From assembly GCA_001817055.1 (NCBI GenBank), contig MHHP01000033.1, positions 278 to 17,340 on the forward strand: a DNA stretch of 17,063 bases. The letters run 5' to 3'. The translations under genes were made by a program, and so were the position numbers. Positions 6,722 through 13,476 of the stretch are shown in pieces. The stretch is from Candidatus Andersenbacteria bacterium RIFCSPHIGHO2_02_FULL_45_11. GTDB taxonomy: Bacteria > Patescibacteriota > Andersenbacteria > UBA10190. Each line of letters opens with the position of its first letter. The stretch's first letter is position 1. The notes under the pieces were generated by a model. The model was not told the DNA's origin, did no database searches, and was given only the letters and a program-made list of their open reading frames with translations.

Positions 6722-8680
6722 TTATTTTGCTTTTTGTCTATAGTAGCTTGATTTTGCCACATCGCCAGCATTTGCGAAAATATCTGCTATATAACTGTAG
6801 TTAATAGGTAGCCCAACCCCACCGGTTTTTGCAATAGACTCTTCTAGAAACGCACCGGCCTGACCCCATTGCTGCATTCCAGCAGCAACAACTCCCAATG
6901 CCTCATATACCTCGGGCCGATACGACTGTGCCTGGGCTGCTGCGTTTGCAAACTTCGCTGCTTCTTCAAACTTTTTAGCCTCTGCGTAATGATGCGCTAA
7001 GAGCAGTTTCGCCTTGATGCCTTTAGTGGTACTTGTGGCAGCACGCTCTAATTCTTTCTCTGCTTTTGCAATATCGTCTTCTTTAAGCCCATCAAATACA
7101 CTACCGAATTCTAGGCCCTTTGCGGTAATAATCTTGTATCCATACTGCGCAATCAATTTTTTGTTCTCCGGAATATCTTTGACGTATACAGCAATCTTGT
7201 CATCAATATATACAAGTACCCAGTCTTTGTTTTCAGAAAGATGAACAACGTATGGCAAATCATTTTCAGGAGATGCGCCCGGCGCTAACGGATATTCGAT
7301 AATCGCATAGGTAAGTCCATGTTTTTTCTCTATCTCAGACCACGTTTCAGAATAAAACCCTGCCTTTGTTGCTTCACGTAAAAAATCGTATCCGTAATCA
7401 ATGTTCCGCCCATCTACAAATACCTTACGATCCGGATACCCCCGATACAGTAAATAGTCGCCGATTGCGTACGTGTTAAACATCTTGCCTTGAATATTGT
7501 TAGCTTGTATGAAATCATACGCACCCTCTGCTGCCGCTGCGGTTCCGTACCCGCTGTATCCTTCTCGCTGAATAATATTAATGTTGTGGTATCGGGCATA
7601 CCAGAAAAGCACTGCCAAAAGAATCACTGAGCCAATACCTGTCAGACGCGGCTTTGCAAACGCTCGAGCAACCCATGTGCGATACAACGCACTGCCTCCA
7701 AATTGATGTATCGCAATCGCAAGAGCGCAGAAAATAAAGAACATCCCATGCCGATATGACTGGGTGGATAGATATCCCATCACACCAATAAGCGTGACAC
7801 TAAAGGCAAGGTGCCGCTTCCCAATAAATACAGCCACTACTGCAAGAAATACAAACGGCGCAATCTCTTTCATATACCCCTCAAGCCCACGTGGTTGCCA
7901 TTCCCGAACAATCCCCAATGTTTGATCGTTGGTATATACAAACACATCACGAATCGTATGAAAGCCGTTTGGAGAAATAAGCGCACTGCTAATAAGGCTA
8001 ATGCCTAAAATTCCCAGGTACTTTAATTCACGAAGCATACGCACGCGAGATTCTTTATCTGCACTTTTCAGCCACCCAATGCCACGTTCACCGCACAAGG
8101 CAGCAATAACAATAATCCCATACGTTGCAGCAGCACCGTGCATGTTCACCCATAAAATTTGAAGAGCTATAAGAATACCAAACAGCCAATACCGCCAGCG
8201 CGCATCCTGCGCATCACTCTTCTCCGATCGCCTCAAGTAATACGTTGCCGCAAATAAAAACGCACAGAAGAATACAAAACTAAATAACTGTGGCCGATCC
8301 ATAAAGCTGGGCCTATTGAAATACGCCGCAATAAGGATAACAAAAAAGTTCGGCCACATACGTTTACGGTCAATCAAAAGCAACAGCGTAAATGCAGTTG
8401 CGACAAGTGCACCCCGAAACAGTGTTTGCAGCACGGGCCCGCCCGCTTGCCACACCCCATACATCACAATCTGTGCCAGCCATTGGTGCGAAGAAAGATA
8501 CGGCTGATCAACACGGGTATGAGCGAACGGGTCGGTTTTGATAAGCTCTCCCATATTCCACATAATCTCCCCTGCCTTTACATGCCACCAAAAATCACGA
8601 TCCAGGATTTTAAACGTGCAAATCCAAAATATTGCCAAGATTGTTACAATGAGACTTATTATTCCAAATAGTTTGCGCAT
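6722..8680 (-). CDS. GT-C-like polytopic membrane protein with C-terminal TPR region
   Basis: A 652-aa protein. The chosen start is the ATG at 8678-8680, directly after TGCTATAGT plus 6 nt; a longer frame from 8713 would begin inside a palindromic repeat. Near the N-terminus, KILDRDFWWHVKAGE (24-38) and PFAHTRVDQPYLSSHQWLAQ (51-70) place acidic and aromatic residues in the first external loop, as in GT-C glycosyltransferases. About ten hydrophobic segments follow to residue 365, with NMHGAA (189-194) and REWQPRG. A soluble part has FNTYAIGDYLLYRGYP and VDGRNIDYG (422-430), then TPR-like helices from about 535. It matches residues 430-1050 of the 1212-aa neighbour through nearly all of its length, so the two are paralogues. 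A glycosyltransferase role is inferred from fold and context; no donor is evident. Confidence 0.75.
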   Translation of the reverse strand: MRKLFGIISLIVTILAIFWICTFKILDRDFWWHVKAGEIMWNMGELIKTDPFAHTRVDQPYLSSHQWLAQIVMYGVWQAGGPVLQTLFRGALVATAFTLLLLIDRKRMWPNFFVILIAAYFNRPSFMDRPQLFSFVFFCAFLFAATYYLRRSEKSDAQDARWRYWLFGILIALQILWVNMHGAAATYGIIVIAALCGERGIGWLKSADKESRVRMLRELKYLGILGISLISSALISPNGFHTIRDVFVYTNDQTLGIVREWQPRGLEGYMKEIAPFVFLAVVAVFIGKRHLAFSVTLIGVMGYLSTQSYRHGMFFIFCALAIAIHQFGGSALYRTWVARAFAKPRLTGIGSVILLAVLFWYARYHNINIIQREGYSGYGTAAAAEGAYDFIQANNIQGKMFNTYAIGDYLLYRGYPDRKVFVDGRNIDYGYDFLREATKAGFYSETWSEIEKKHGLTYAIIEYPLAPGASPENDLPYVVHLSENKDWVLVYIDDKIAVYVKDIPENKKLIAQYGYKIITAKGLEFGSVFDGLKEDDIAKAEKELERAATSTTKGIKAKLLLAHHYAEAKKFEEAAKFANAAAQAQSYRPEVYEALGVVAAGMQQWGQAGAFLEESIAKTGGVGLPINYSYIADIFANAGDVAKSSYYRQKAK

Positions 8681-8686
8681 AGATTT

Positions 8687-8695
8687 ACTATAGCA
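8687..8695 (-). promoter_or_regulatory. extended -10 promoter of the glycosyltransferase/methyltransferase operon
   Basis: TGCTATAGT on the minus strand ends 6 nt before the ATG at 8680, predicting a leaderless transcript for the three-gene operon. The -35 position falls in the 8703-8724 palindrome and shows no consensus. Confidence 0.55.
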
Positions 8696-8702
8696 GGTAT
8701 TT

Positions 8703-8781
8703 CCTCCCCTCATATGAGGGGAGGCGGGGTGGGGTCAGTACGTAGCGCACCCCCTCTCGCTCCCCCTTATCCAAGGGGGAG
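8703..8781. repeat. two GC-rich palindromes arranged tail to tail
   Basis: First: arms CCTCCCCTCAT/ATGAGGGGAGG, a perfect 22-bp palindrome at 8703-8724, followed by a G-rich tail GGGGTGGGGTC. Second: arms CTCCCCCTT (8760-8768) and AAGGGGGAG (8773-8781), loop ATCC, preceded by the C-rich tail ACCCCCTCTCG. They lie between msrB and the promoter of the glycosyltransferase operon. The first palindrome recurs identically at 12098-12119, and the second plus tail matches the element at 11645-11678 in opposite orientation. Confidence 0.9.
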
Positions 8782-8788
8782 AAATCAC

Positions 8789-9160
8789 TTACTCCTCTTT
8801 GAGATCCAAGCACACGGAATTAATACAGTAGCGTTTACCGCCCTTGTCGGCAGGACCGTCATCAAATACGTGTCCTAAATGCGCACCGCAGTTTTTACAG
8901 ACAACTTCAGTCCGAAGCATACCAAGATCAATGTCTTCCTTGAGTTCAACATTCTCGAGATTCTTTGGCTCCGTAAAACTCGGCCATCCGGTTCCAGAAT
9001 CAAACTTCGTATCGGAAGAAAATAGCTCATTGCCACACACCGCACACATGTACGTTCCCTTCGTATGTTCATCTACATACTTTCCCGTAAACGGGGCTTC
9101 TGTTCCTTTTTCTCGAGCTACATGACGTAGCTCTGGATCAAGTTCAGTATCGCTCTTCAT
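8789..9160 (-). CDS. msrB: peptide-methionine (R)-S-oxide reductase MsrB
   Basis: A 123-aa MsrB that reduces the R epimer of methionine sulfoxide in proteins, using thioredoxin-type reductants. All family landmarks are present: PFTGKY (23-28), two zinc-binding CxxC pairs (Cys39/Cys42 and Cys88/Cys91), SGTGWPSF (55-62), GHVFDDGP (96-103) and the catalytic cysteine in RYCINS (Cys112). It is the cysteine form, not selenocysteine, and is a single stand-alone domain with no MsrA fusion. The ATG overlaps the stop of the upstream FAD oxidoreductase by 4 bp (ATGA), so both are made from one message. No signal peptide, so it acts in the cytoplasm. Pairing with an oxidoreductase that may release hydrogen peroxide makes a repair role sensible, though this is inference. 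Confidence 0.97.
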   Translation of the reverse strand: MKSDTELDPELRHVAREKGTEAPFTGKYVDEHTKGTYMCAVCGNELFSSDTKFDSGTGWPSFTEPKNLENVELKEDIDLGMLRTEVVCKNCGAHLGHVFDDGPADKGGKRYCINSVCLDLKEE

Positions 9161-10557
9161 ACATCCATCGTACTCTCTTTTGGATCAAACATGGAAGGTT
9201 CTACTTCTTTTCCAGCGACAATCTCACTAATCCTCTTCCCTCCATAAATAGAGGGCAATATTCCAACCCCGTTACACCCCAGGTTATACATCAACACCGA
9301 GTTAAGCGGTTCTGGGCCAATAAGTCGAACTCCACTTGTAGTATATCCCATGAGTCCATGCCATAAGAACGCATACTGCGTGTGCTGATCTGCTGCGTGT
9401 TCATAGTTTGCATGTAAAAACATATCAATCTCATCCCGAATACTTTCCTCATATATTTCTTCTCGAGAATAGATAGCGGCATCGTCTAATTTCTTTTCTG
9501 GGCCACCAATACACACTAAGTTGTGCTGATGAGTTTCCTGCCTGCCGGCAGGCAGGTCACCTACATCGTGCGGACGCCGAGTTAAGTAGTAGTACGGTTC
9601 ATCATCATAAGCTATGGATTTTGGAAAGTAGCTGATTGCGACAGGGTCGCGGTTCAATGGTTCTACATACCCTGCCATATAACCTACTGTTCCCTGCACC
9701 GCATGATGAAACCCCCCATTAATATCTCGTCCATGTTCGTTCGTAATCGTAAAGTTCTCAAACCCATTCGTGCACAGAATAACCCTCTGAGCGGTAACGG
9801 TATGCTTAAGCGAATGCAGTACACCTTCATGCTCCCCAAGTACGACATTTGAAACAGGACTGCCTTCATAGAGCACAAACCGGTCTTTGTACATCGCGAG
9901 CATATACCCTGCAAGCTCTTCTGCAAGCAGCGCGCTATTCGTACATCCTTTTTGATACGAAACAACTGCAGTATATGCAGTATTCCTGGTTTCCATGAGC
10001 GCTAAAATATCACGATGCGGTAGCGTTGCGTATAGGTTCACATATTTTGCAGGAATTTGTTTCAAGTACGATGCTTCTTCGGCAACCAAGATGCTTTCTA
10101 AGTCCAGTCGACGACTTTCTGATCTACACCAGTTATTCTCCAAGTGAACGAGCAGCTGCTCGAGTGTTGTGACTCCCGCATGGCCGGTAAACCGGTACAT
10201 ATTAGTTGTAAGATTTGCTTCCTCATGAACGGTATCAAGCAGTGCCCATCCAGATTCAATAGCCTCCTGGCCACGCGTGGCCATATCAAGACCAAACTGC
10301 TCTACAAGCGTAGAAAGCGGACGCTCAAAGTAACTGGTTATCTGTCCTGCATTGTGCCCTGTTGCGCCGTGTGCAACTTTATCTGCTTCAAGTATCACAA
10401 CCTTCTTGTCTGTGTCTCGAAGAATAAAATAGGCAGTCATAATACCTGCAATGCCACCGCCAACAATCGCAACATCAGTTGCAATGTTGTCCGACAATGC
10501 CGTTACGGGCCGCGTACGGTTGAGCTGTGCAAGCCAAGGTGATTGGTTAGGTGCCAC
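9157..10557 (-). CDS. FAD-dependent oxidoreductase, DAO (DadA/PuuB-like) family
   Basis: A 466-aa flavoenzyme. Residues 28-60 form the FAD-binding Rossmann start: DVAIVGGGIAGIMTAYFIL, with ILEADKVAHGATGHNAGQ (55-72) closing the site. The C-terminal YNLGCNGVGILPSIYGGKRI (424-443) is the second FAD contact typical of the D-amino-acid oxidase superfamily. Members oxidise amino acids or polyamines, with oxygen or a quinone as acceptor; the substrate here is unknown. GTG start: the minus-strand promoter TTGGCA, 18 bp, TGATAGAAT ends 6 nt before it, supporting a leaderless GTG. The gene overlaps msrB by 4 bp. An oddity is a 20-bp perfect palindrome in-frame at residues 335-340 (LPAGRQ), in a loop that looks like an insertion. 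Confidence 0.88.
   Translation of the reverse strand: MAPNQSPWLAQLNRTRPVTALSDNIATDVAIVGGGIAGIMTAYFILRDTDKKVVILEADKVAHGATGHNAGQITSYFERPLSTLVEQFGLDMATRGQEAIESGWALLDTVHEEANLTTNMYRFTGHAGVTTLEQLLVHLENNWCRSESRRLDLESILVAEEASYLKQIPAKYVNLYATLPHRDILALMETRNTAYTAVVSYQKGCTNSALLAEELAGYMLAMYKDRFVLYEGSPVSNVVLGEHEGVLHSLKHTVTAQRVILCTNGFENFTITNEHGRDINGGFHHAVQGTVGYMAGYVEPLNRDPVAISYFPKSIAYDDEPYYYLTRRPHDVGDLPAGRQETHQHNLVCIGGPEKKLDDAAIYSREEIYEESIRDEIDMFLHANYEHAADQHTQYAFLWHGLMGYTTSGVRLIGPEPLNSVLMYNLGCNGVGILPSIYGGKRISEIVAGKEVEPSMFDPKESTMDV
9537..9556. repeat. in-frame 20-bp palindrome (LPAGRQ element)
   Basis: CCTGCCTGCC followed by its reverse complement, wholly inside the oxidoreductase gene. On the minus strand it is read as Leu-Pro-Ala-Gly-Arg-Gln between VGD and ETHQH. 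A related palindrome (arms CCTGCCTGT/ACAGGCAGG) is intergenic at 12075-12095. I recall LPAGRQ-type insertions in many Patescibacteria proteins; that is memory, not a search. Confidence 0.85.
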
Positions 10558-10563
10558 CCCATA

Positions 10564-10593
10564 ATTCTATCAGAACTAGACAATATATGCCAA
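10564..10593 (-). promoter_or_regulatory. promoter of the oxidoreductase-msrB operon
   Basis: Minus strand: -35 TTGGCA (10588-10593), 18-bp spacer, -10 TAGAAT (10564-10569) with an extended TG motif (10571-10572), then 6 nt to the GTG at 10557. It overlaps the divergent promoter of the ATP-grasp gene, so the two probably compete for polymerase. Confidence 0.55.
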
Positions 10594-10605
10594 ATATTGT
10601 ATAGT
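10577..10605 (+). promoter_or_regulatory. promoter of the ATP-grasp gene
   Basis: -35 TAGACA (10577-10582), 17-bp spacer, -10 TATAGT (10600-10605), then 10 nt to the ATG at 10616, predicting a leader of about 4 nt. It is interleaved with the divergent oxidoreductase promoter in a 58-bp intergenic region. Confidence 0.6.
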
Positions 10606-10615
10606 TGGTTTATCC

Positions 10616-11629
10616 ATGATATCAGCTCAAGAATTGGAAAAAATACGGGTAAACAAATTTTCGATTTCAACATCGCTGCTTATTAACGCTGCACGAGAAA
10701 AGGGCCTAAAATGCCACTTCCTGCCCGAACGCGCATTCTCTGTTTCCAATACAACAACATCCCACTTCTTCAAAGGGACCAGCTTCCCATGCAATAATAT
10801 GGTTGCATCAGCCCTTTCATGCAACAAATACTTTTTACGAAAACTGCTCAAACAGCACGGCATCCCCGTACCTAAAACCATACGATTACGCCTTGCATCA
10901 CAATGGCAAAAAGTTTCCGCAAGCTCGCTTCGCTTCCCGCTCGTTGTAAAACCAATTTCCGCATCGCATGCGAACGGATCATCCATGAATATTATCAACG
11001 AAGACGAGCTGCGCCGCGCAGCTCGCCGGGCGTTTGATTACGTGAAGAAACACAACAAAAGAAAGTTGATTTTAGTAGAAGAGTATTTCTCTGGAAAAGA
11101 TCTGCGCCTATTCGTAATCGGCGACAAGGTAGTATCGGTACTACAACGTGAACCGGCGTACGTCATCGGCGACGGAGTAAAAACAGTTCGCAAGCTCATT
11201 GCAACATTTAACAACGAGTGGCGCTCAACTATAAAGTACGATTTACCGCTCTGCCCCATACCCATGGATACCGAAACAGCTAGACGCCTCCACAGAAATA
11301 CCATGACGCTCAATTCTGTTCCGAAGAAGAACCAAAAAGTAACAGTACGATGGAACGCAAACGTTAGCACGGGCGGGCGCGCCATCGATGTAACACACAT
11401 CGTGCATCCAAATATTAAAAAACTTGCAATTCAAATTGCGCAGATCGCCAAACTAGAGATAACCGGCGTTGATATACTATGCAAAGATATCACTTCAAGC
11501 GACGTTTCTGCAAAAAACGTATGCGTACTGGAAACAAACGATTCTCCGGGGGTAGACATTCACCACTTTCCGTTTGTCGGTAAAGGCGAAGATATTTCTG
11601 GAATGATTCTGGATTACATTTTTAGATAA
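10616..11629 (+). CDS. ATP-grasp ligase related to cyanophycin synthetase / GshF ligase domain
   Basis: A 337-aa ATP-grasp protein that joins a carboxylate to an amine or thiol through an acyl phosphate. Landmarks: NKYFLRKLLKQHGIPVPKT (70-88), the substrate/ATP lid entry; LVVKPISASHANGSSMNI (109-126), the ATP-binding lysine and glycine-rich loop; LVEEYFSGKDLRLFVIGDKV (153-172); AYVIGDGVKTVRKLI (181-195), very like the IGDG turn in cyanophycin synthetase; ITGVDILCKDI (282-292); and VLETNDSPGVDIHHFP (304-319), which carries the metal-binding Glu and Asn. The N-terminal extra domain and Mur-ligase half of CphA are absent, so it is an orphan ligase rather than a cyanophycin synthetase. Peptide or amino-acid ligation is the best guess. 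It is monocistronic, divergent from a flavin oxidoreductase. Confidence 0.8.
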   Translation: MISAQELEKIRVNKFSISTSLLINAAREKGLKCHFLPERAFSVSNTTTSHFFKGTSFPCNNMVASALSCNKYFLRKLLKQHGIPVPKTIRLRLASQWQKVSASSLRFPLVVKPISASHANGSSMNIINEDELRRAARRAFDYVKKHNKRKLILVEEYFSGKDLRLFVIGDKVVSVLQREPAYVIGDGVKTVRKLIATFNNEWRSTIKYDLPLCPIPMDTETARRLHRNTMTLNSVPKKNQKVTVRWNANVSTGGRAIDVTHIVHPNIKKLAIQIAQIAKLEITGVDILCKDITSSDVSAKNVCVLETNDSPGVDIHHFPFVGKGEDISGMILDYIFR

Positions 11630-11644
11630 GCGCGCCGAGTATTT

Positions 11645-11678
11645 CTCCCCCTCGTATGAGGGGGAGCGAGAGGGGGTA
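11645..11678. repeat. GC-rich palindrome between convergent genes
   Basis: Arms CTCCCCCTC (11645-11653) and GAGGGGGAG (11658-11666), loop GTAT, followed by tail CGAGAGGGGGTA. It fills the 50-bp gap between the ATP-grasp stop and the DUF559 stop and could act as a two-way transcription stop, though no T-tract is present. Tail and arms match the reverse complement of 8748-8781. Confidence 0.8.
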
Positions 11679-11679
11679 G

Positions 11680-12036
11680 CTATGGTAAGTGTGTACCAAT
11701 ATCCTGTAGCACCCCATTCAGATTCTTCATAATCTCTTCGTTTGTATACCGCAAGACCTTGATACCAAGTGCAGATATATATTCTCCTCTTACATTGTCA
11801 TACTCTTTTTGATCATCAACAAAATGTGACTCTCCATCAATCTCAATGCCCAATCTTGCTTGAGAACAATAGAAATCAACAACATATCTTCCTACGCTAT
11901 ATTGTCGCCTGAATTTATATCCTTTAAGCTTCCGATCTCGTACCGCAGTCCAAAATACCAATTCGGGAACAGTCATGCGTTTACGAAGTGTGCTTCTGAT
12001 TTCTTGAATGTCTTTTCGCGTATATACATACGGCAT
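11680..12036 (-). CDS. DUF559 (Vsr-like) endonuclease-fold protein
   Basis: A 118-aa protein of the DUF559 family, which has the restriction-endonuclease-like fold of very-short-patch repair nucleases. Visible family blocks: RSTLRKRMTVPELVFWTAVRDR (14-35), GYKFRRQYSVGRYVVDFYC (39-57), with the acidic Asp54, then LGIEIDGESH (62-71) with Glu65, Asp67 and Glu69, and the final GIKVLRYTNEEI (91-102). These residues fit a metal-dependent nuclease core, but no activity has been settled for most members, and they are common, often single genes. No methylase or repair partner is nearby. The transcript runs toward the ATP-grasp gene, with a palindromic element in between. TATACA (12047-12052 on the minus strand) may be its -10. 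The stop lies 13 bp from the repeat. Confidence 0.88.
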   Translation of the reverse strand: MPYVYTRKDIQEIRSTLRKRMTVPELVFWTAVRDRKLKGYKFRRQYSVGRYVVDFYCSQARLGIEIDGESHFVDDQKEYDNVRGEYISALGIKVLRYTNEEIMKNLNGVLQDIGTHLP

Positions 12037-12074
12037 TCATATAAGTGTATACCTTGCGCACGTACGACCCCACC

Positions 12075-12119
12075 CCTGCCTGTCCCACAGGCAGGTTCCT
12101 CCCCTCATATGAGGGGAGG
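12075..12119. repeat. composite of two palindromes upstream of eno
   Basis: CCTGCCTGT/ACAGGCAGG with loop CCC (12075-12095), then a perfect 22-bp palindrome with arms CCTCCCCTCAT/ATGAGGGGAGG (12098-12119). In reverse complement the second palindrome, the first element and a GGGGTGGGGTC..GTACG tail occur in that order, whereas 8703-8743 has the same palindrome and tail without the middle element. Confidence 0.9.
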
Positions 12120-12152
12120 AAATACGCTTACTATGTCCAAAAATTTCGACAG

Positions 12153-12180
12153 TTTACTTACAGCTCACGTTGTATATACT
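12153..12180 (+). promoter_or_regulatory. promoter of eno-gpmI
   Basis: -35 TTTACT (12153-12158), 16-bp spacer, -10 TATACT (12175-12180), then 8 nt to the eno ATG. The message is expected to have only one or two leader bases. Confidence 0.5.
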
Positions 12181-12188
12181 TAGTTCCT

Positions 12189-13475
12189 ATGAAAATCACA
12201 TCAATCAAAGGTAGAGAGATTTTAGATTCACGAGGCAACCCAACCGTAGAGGCAGATGTTAAGCTCGAAGACGGTACGATGGGCCGCGCCGCTGTGCCTT
12301 CTGGCGCTTCGACCGGAACATATGAAGCACATGAACTGCGTGATGCAGATGAAAAGCGTCATGGAGGAAAGGGCGTACTGAACGCTGTTGCAAACATTAA
12401 TGAAGAAATCGCAAAAGCACTCATCGGGCACGATGCTACCGACCAGAAAGCAATCGACCAGGCAATGATTGATTTGGACGGAACTCCCAATAAGGGACGC
12501 TTAGGGGCAAATGCAATTCTCGCCGTATCACTTGCAACTGCAAAGGCAGCTGCGGCATCCCAAGGCATGCCCCTCTACGCATATCTACTGAAGCTTGCAG
12601 GCGGAAAGAACCACACACTGCCTCTTCCTATGATGAACATCATAAACGGCGGAAAGCACGCTGCCGGCTCTACTGATATTCAGGAATTCATGATCATGCC
12701 CGTAGGTGCACAGACGTTCTCCCACGCAATTCAAATAGGGGCAGAGATTTTCCAACAGCTCGGCAAAGTACTTAAAGAGAAAGGCTACGCAACAACGGTA
12801 GGAGACGAAGGCGGATATGCTCCGAATGTGAAAGATGGAAATGCAGAAGCGCTCGCCTTAATTGCTGAAGCAACTGAAAAAGCAGGGTATAAGCTTGGAG
12901 AAGATGTTGTGCTCGCACTGGATGTTGCCGCATCGGAACTACACGAAGATGGGAAGTATCACTTAAAGACAGAGAATAAGTCACTGACAAGCGAAGAGAT
13001 GGTGCAGTGGTATAAAAAACTCGTAGAAGATTTCCCGATCGTATCTATTGAAGACGGCCTTGCAGAGCATGACTGGGAAGGCTGGCAAAAGCTTACATCA
13101 GAGCTAGGGCACAAAGTTCAACTAGTTGGAGATGACCTATTAGTTACCAACACAGACTTCCTTCAAAAGGCAATCGACCAAAAAGCTGGAAACGCCATCC
13201 TCGTGAAACTCAACCAGATTGGAACACTCACAGAAACCATTAACGCTATCAACCTTGCCGCAGAAAACAAATGGAATGCAATTGTATCTCACCGTTCTGG
13301 AGAGACGGAAGACACTACCATCTCCCACTTGGCAGTAGGGCTTGCAACCGGACAGATCAAGACCGGATCATTGTCTCGTACAGACCGGGTTGCAAAGTAT
13401 AACGAACTGCTTCGCATAGAAGAAGAGTTGGAACAAGCTGCGATGTTTGATTCCAAAGGACACGAGAAAAAATAG
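12189..13475 (+). CDS. eno: enolase
   Basis: A 428-aa enolase, which dehydrates 2-phosphoglycerate to phosphoenolpyruvate in glycolysis (Mg-dependent, cytoplasmic). Start: ATG at 12189 gives MKITSIKGREILDSRGNPTVE, the canonical N-terminus; a longer frame back to 12045 would translate repeats. Functional residues are intact: the SGAST loop (38-42), NIINGGKHA with His157, VGDEGGYAPN with Glu207 (acid/base), metal ligands Asp244, Glu288 (SIEDGLAEHDW) and Asp315 (VGDDLLVTN), Lys340 (LVKLNQIGT, catalytic base), SHRSGETED (367-375) and Lys391. Length matches bacterial enolases. It is followed 1 bp later by gpmI, which makes the enolase substrate, so the two steps are co-expressed. Confidence 0.98.
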   Translation: MKITSIKGREILDSRGNPTVEADVKLEDGTMGRAAVPSGASTGTYEAHELRDADEKRHGGKGVLNAVANINEEIAKALIGHDATDQKAIDQAMIDLDGTPNKGRLGANAILAVSLATAKAAAASQGMPLYAYLLKLAGGKNHTLPLPMMNIINGGKHAAGSTDIQEFMIMPVGAQTFSHAIQIGAEIFQQLGKVLKEKGYATTVGDEGGYAPNVKDGNAEALALIAEATEKAGYKLGEDVVLALDVAASELHEDGKYHLKTENKSLTSEEMVQWYKKLVEDFPIVSIEDGLAEHDWEGWQKLTSELGHKVQLVGDDLLVTNTDFLQKAIDQKAGNAILVKLNQIGTLTETINAINLAAENKWNAIVSHRSGETEDTTISHLAVGLATGQIKTGSLSRTDRVAKYNELLRIEEELEQAAMFDSKGHEKK

Positions 13476-13476
13476 T

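Noticed and set aside
8681..8713. 11-codon extension of the glycosyltransferase-like protein
   Set aside because: Its ATG is the centre of a 22-bp palindrome, and the extension overlaps the -10 box that sits 6 nt before ATG 8680.
12045..12188. 48-codon N-terminal extension of enolase
   Set aside because: It translates through two palindromic repeats and the promoter, while MKITSIKGREILDSRGN at 12189 is the canonical enolase N-terminus.
13447..13476. 10-codon extension of GpmI into eno
   Set aside because: It would overlap the enolase C-terminus; MKPVVLIVLDGWG is the normal family start.
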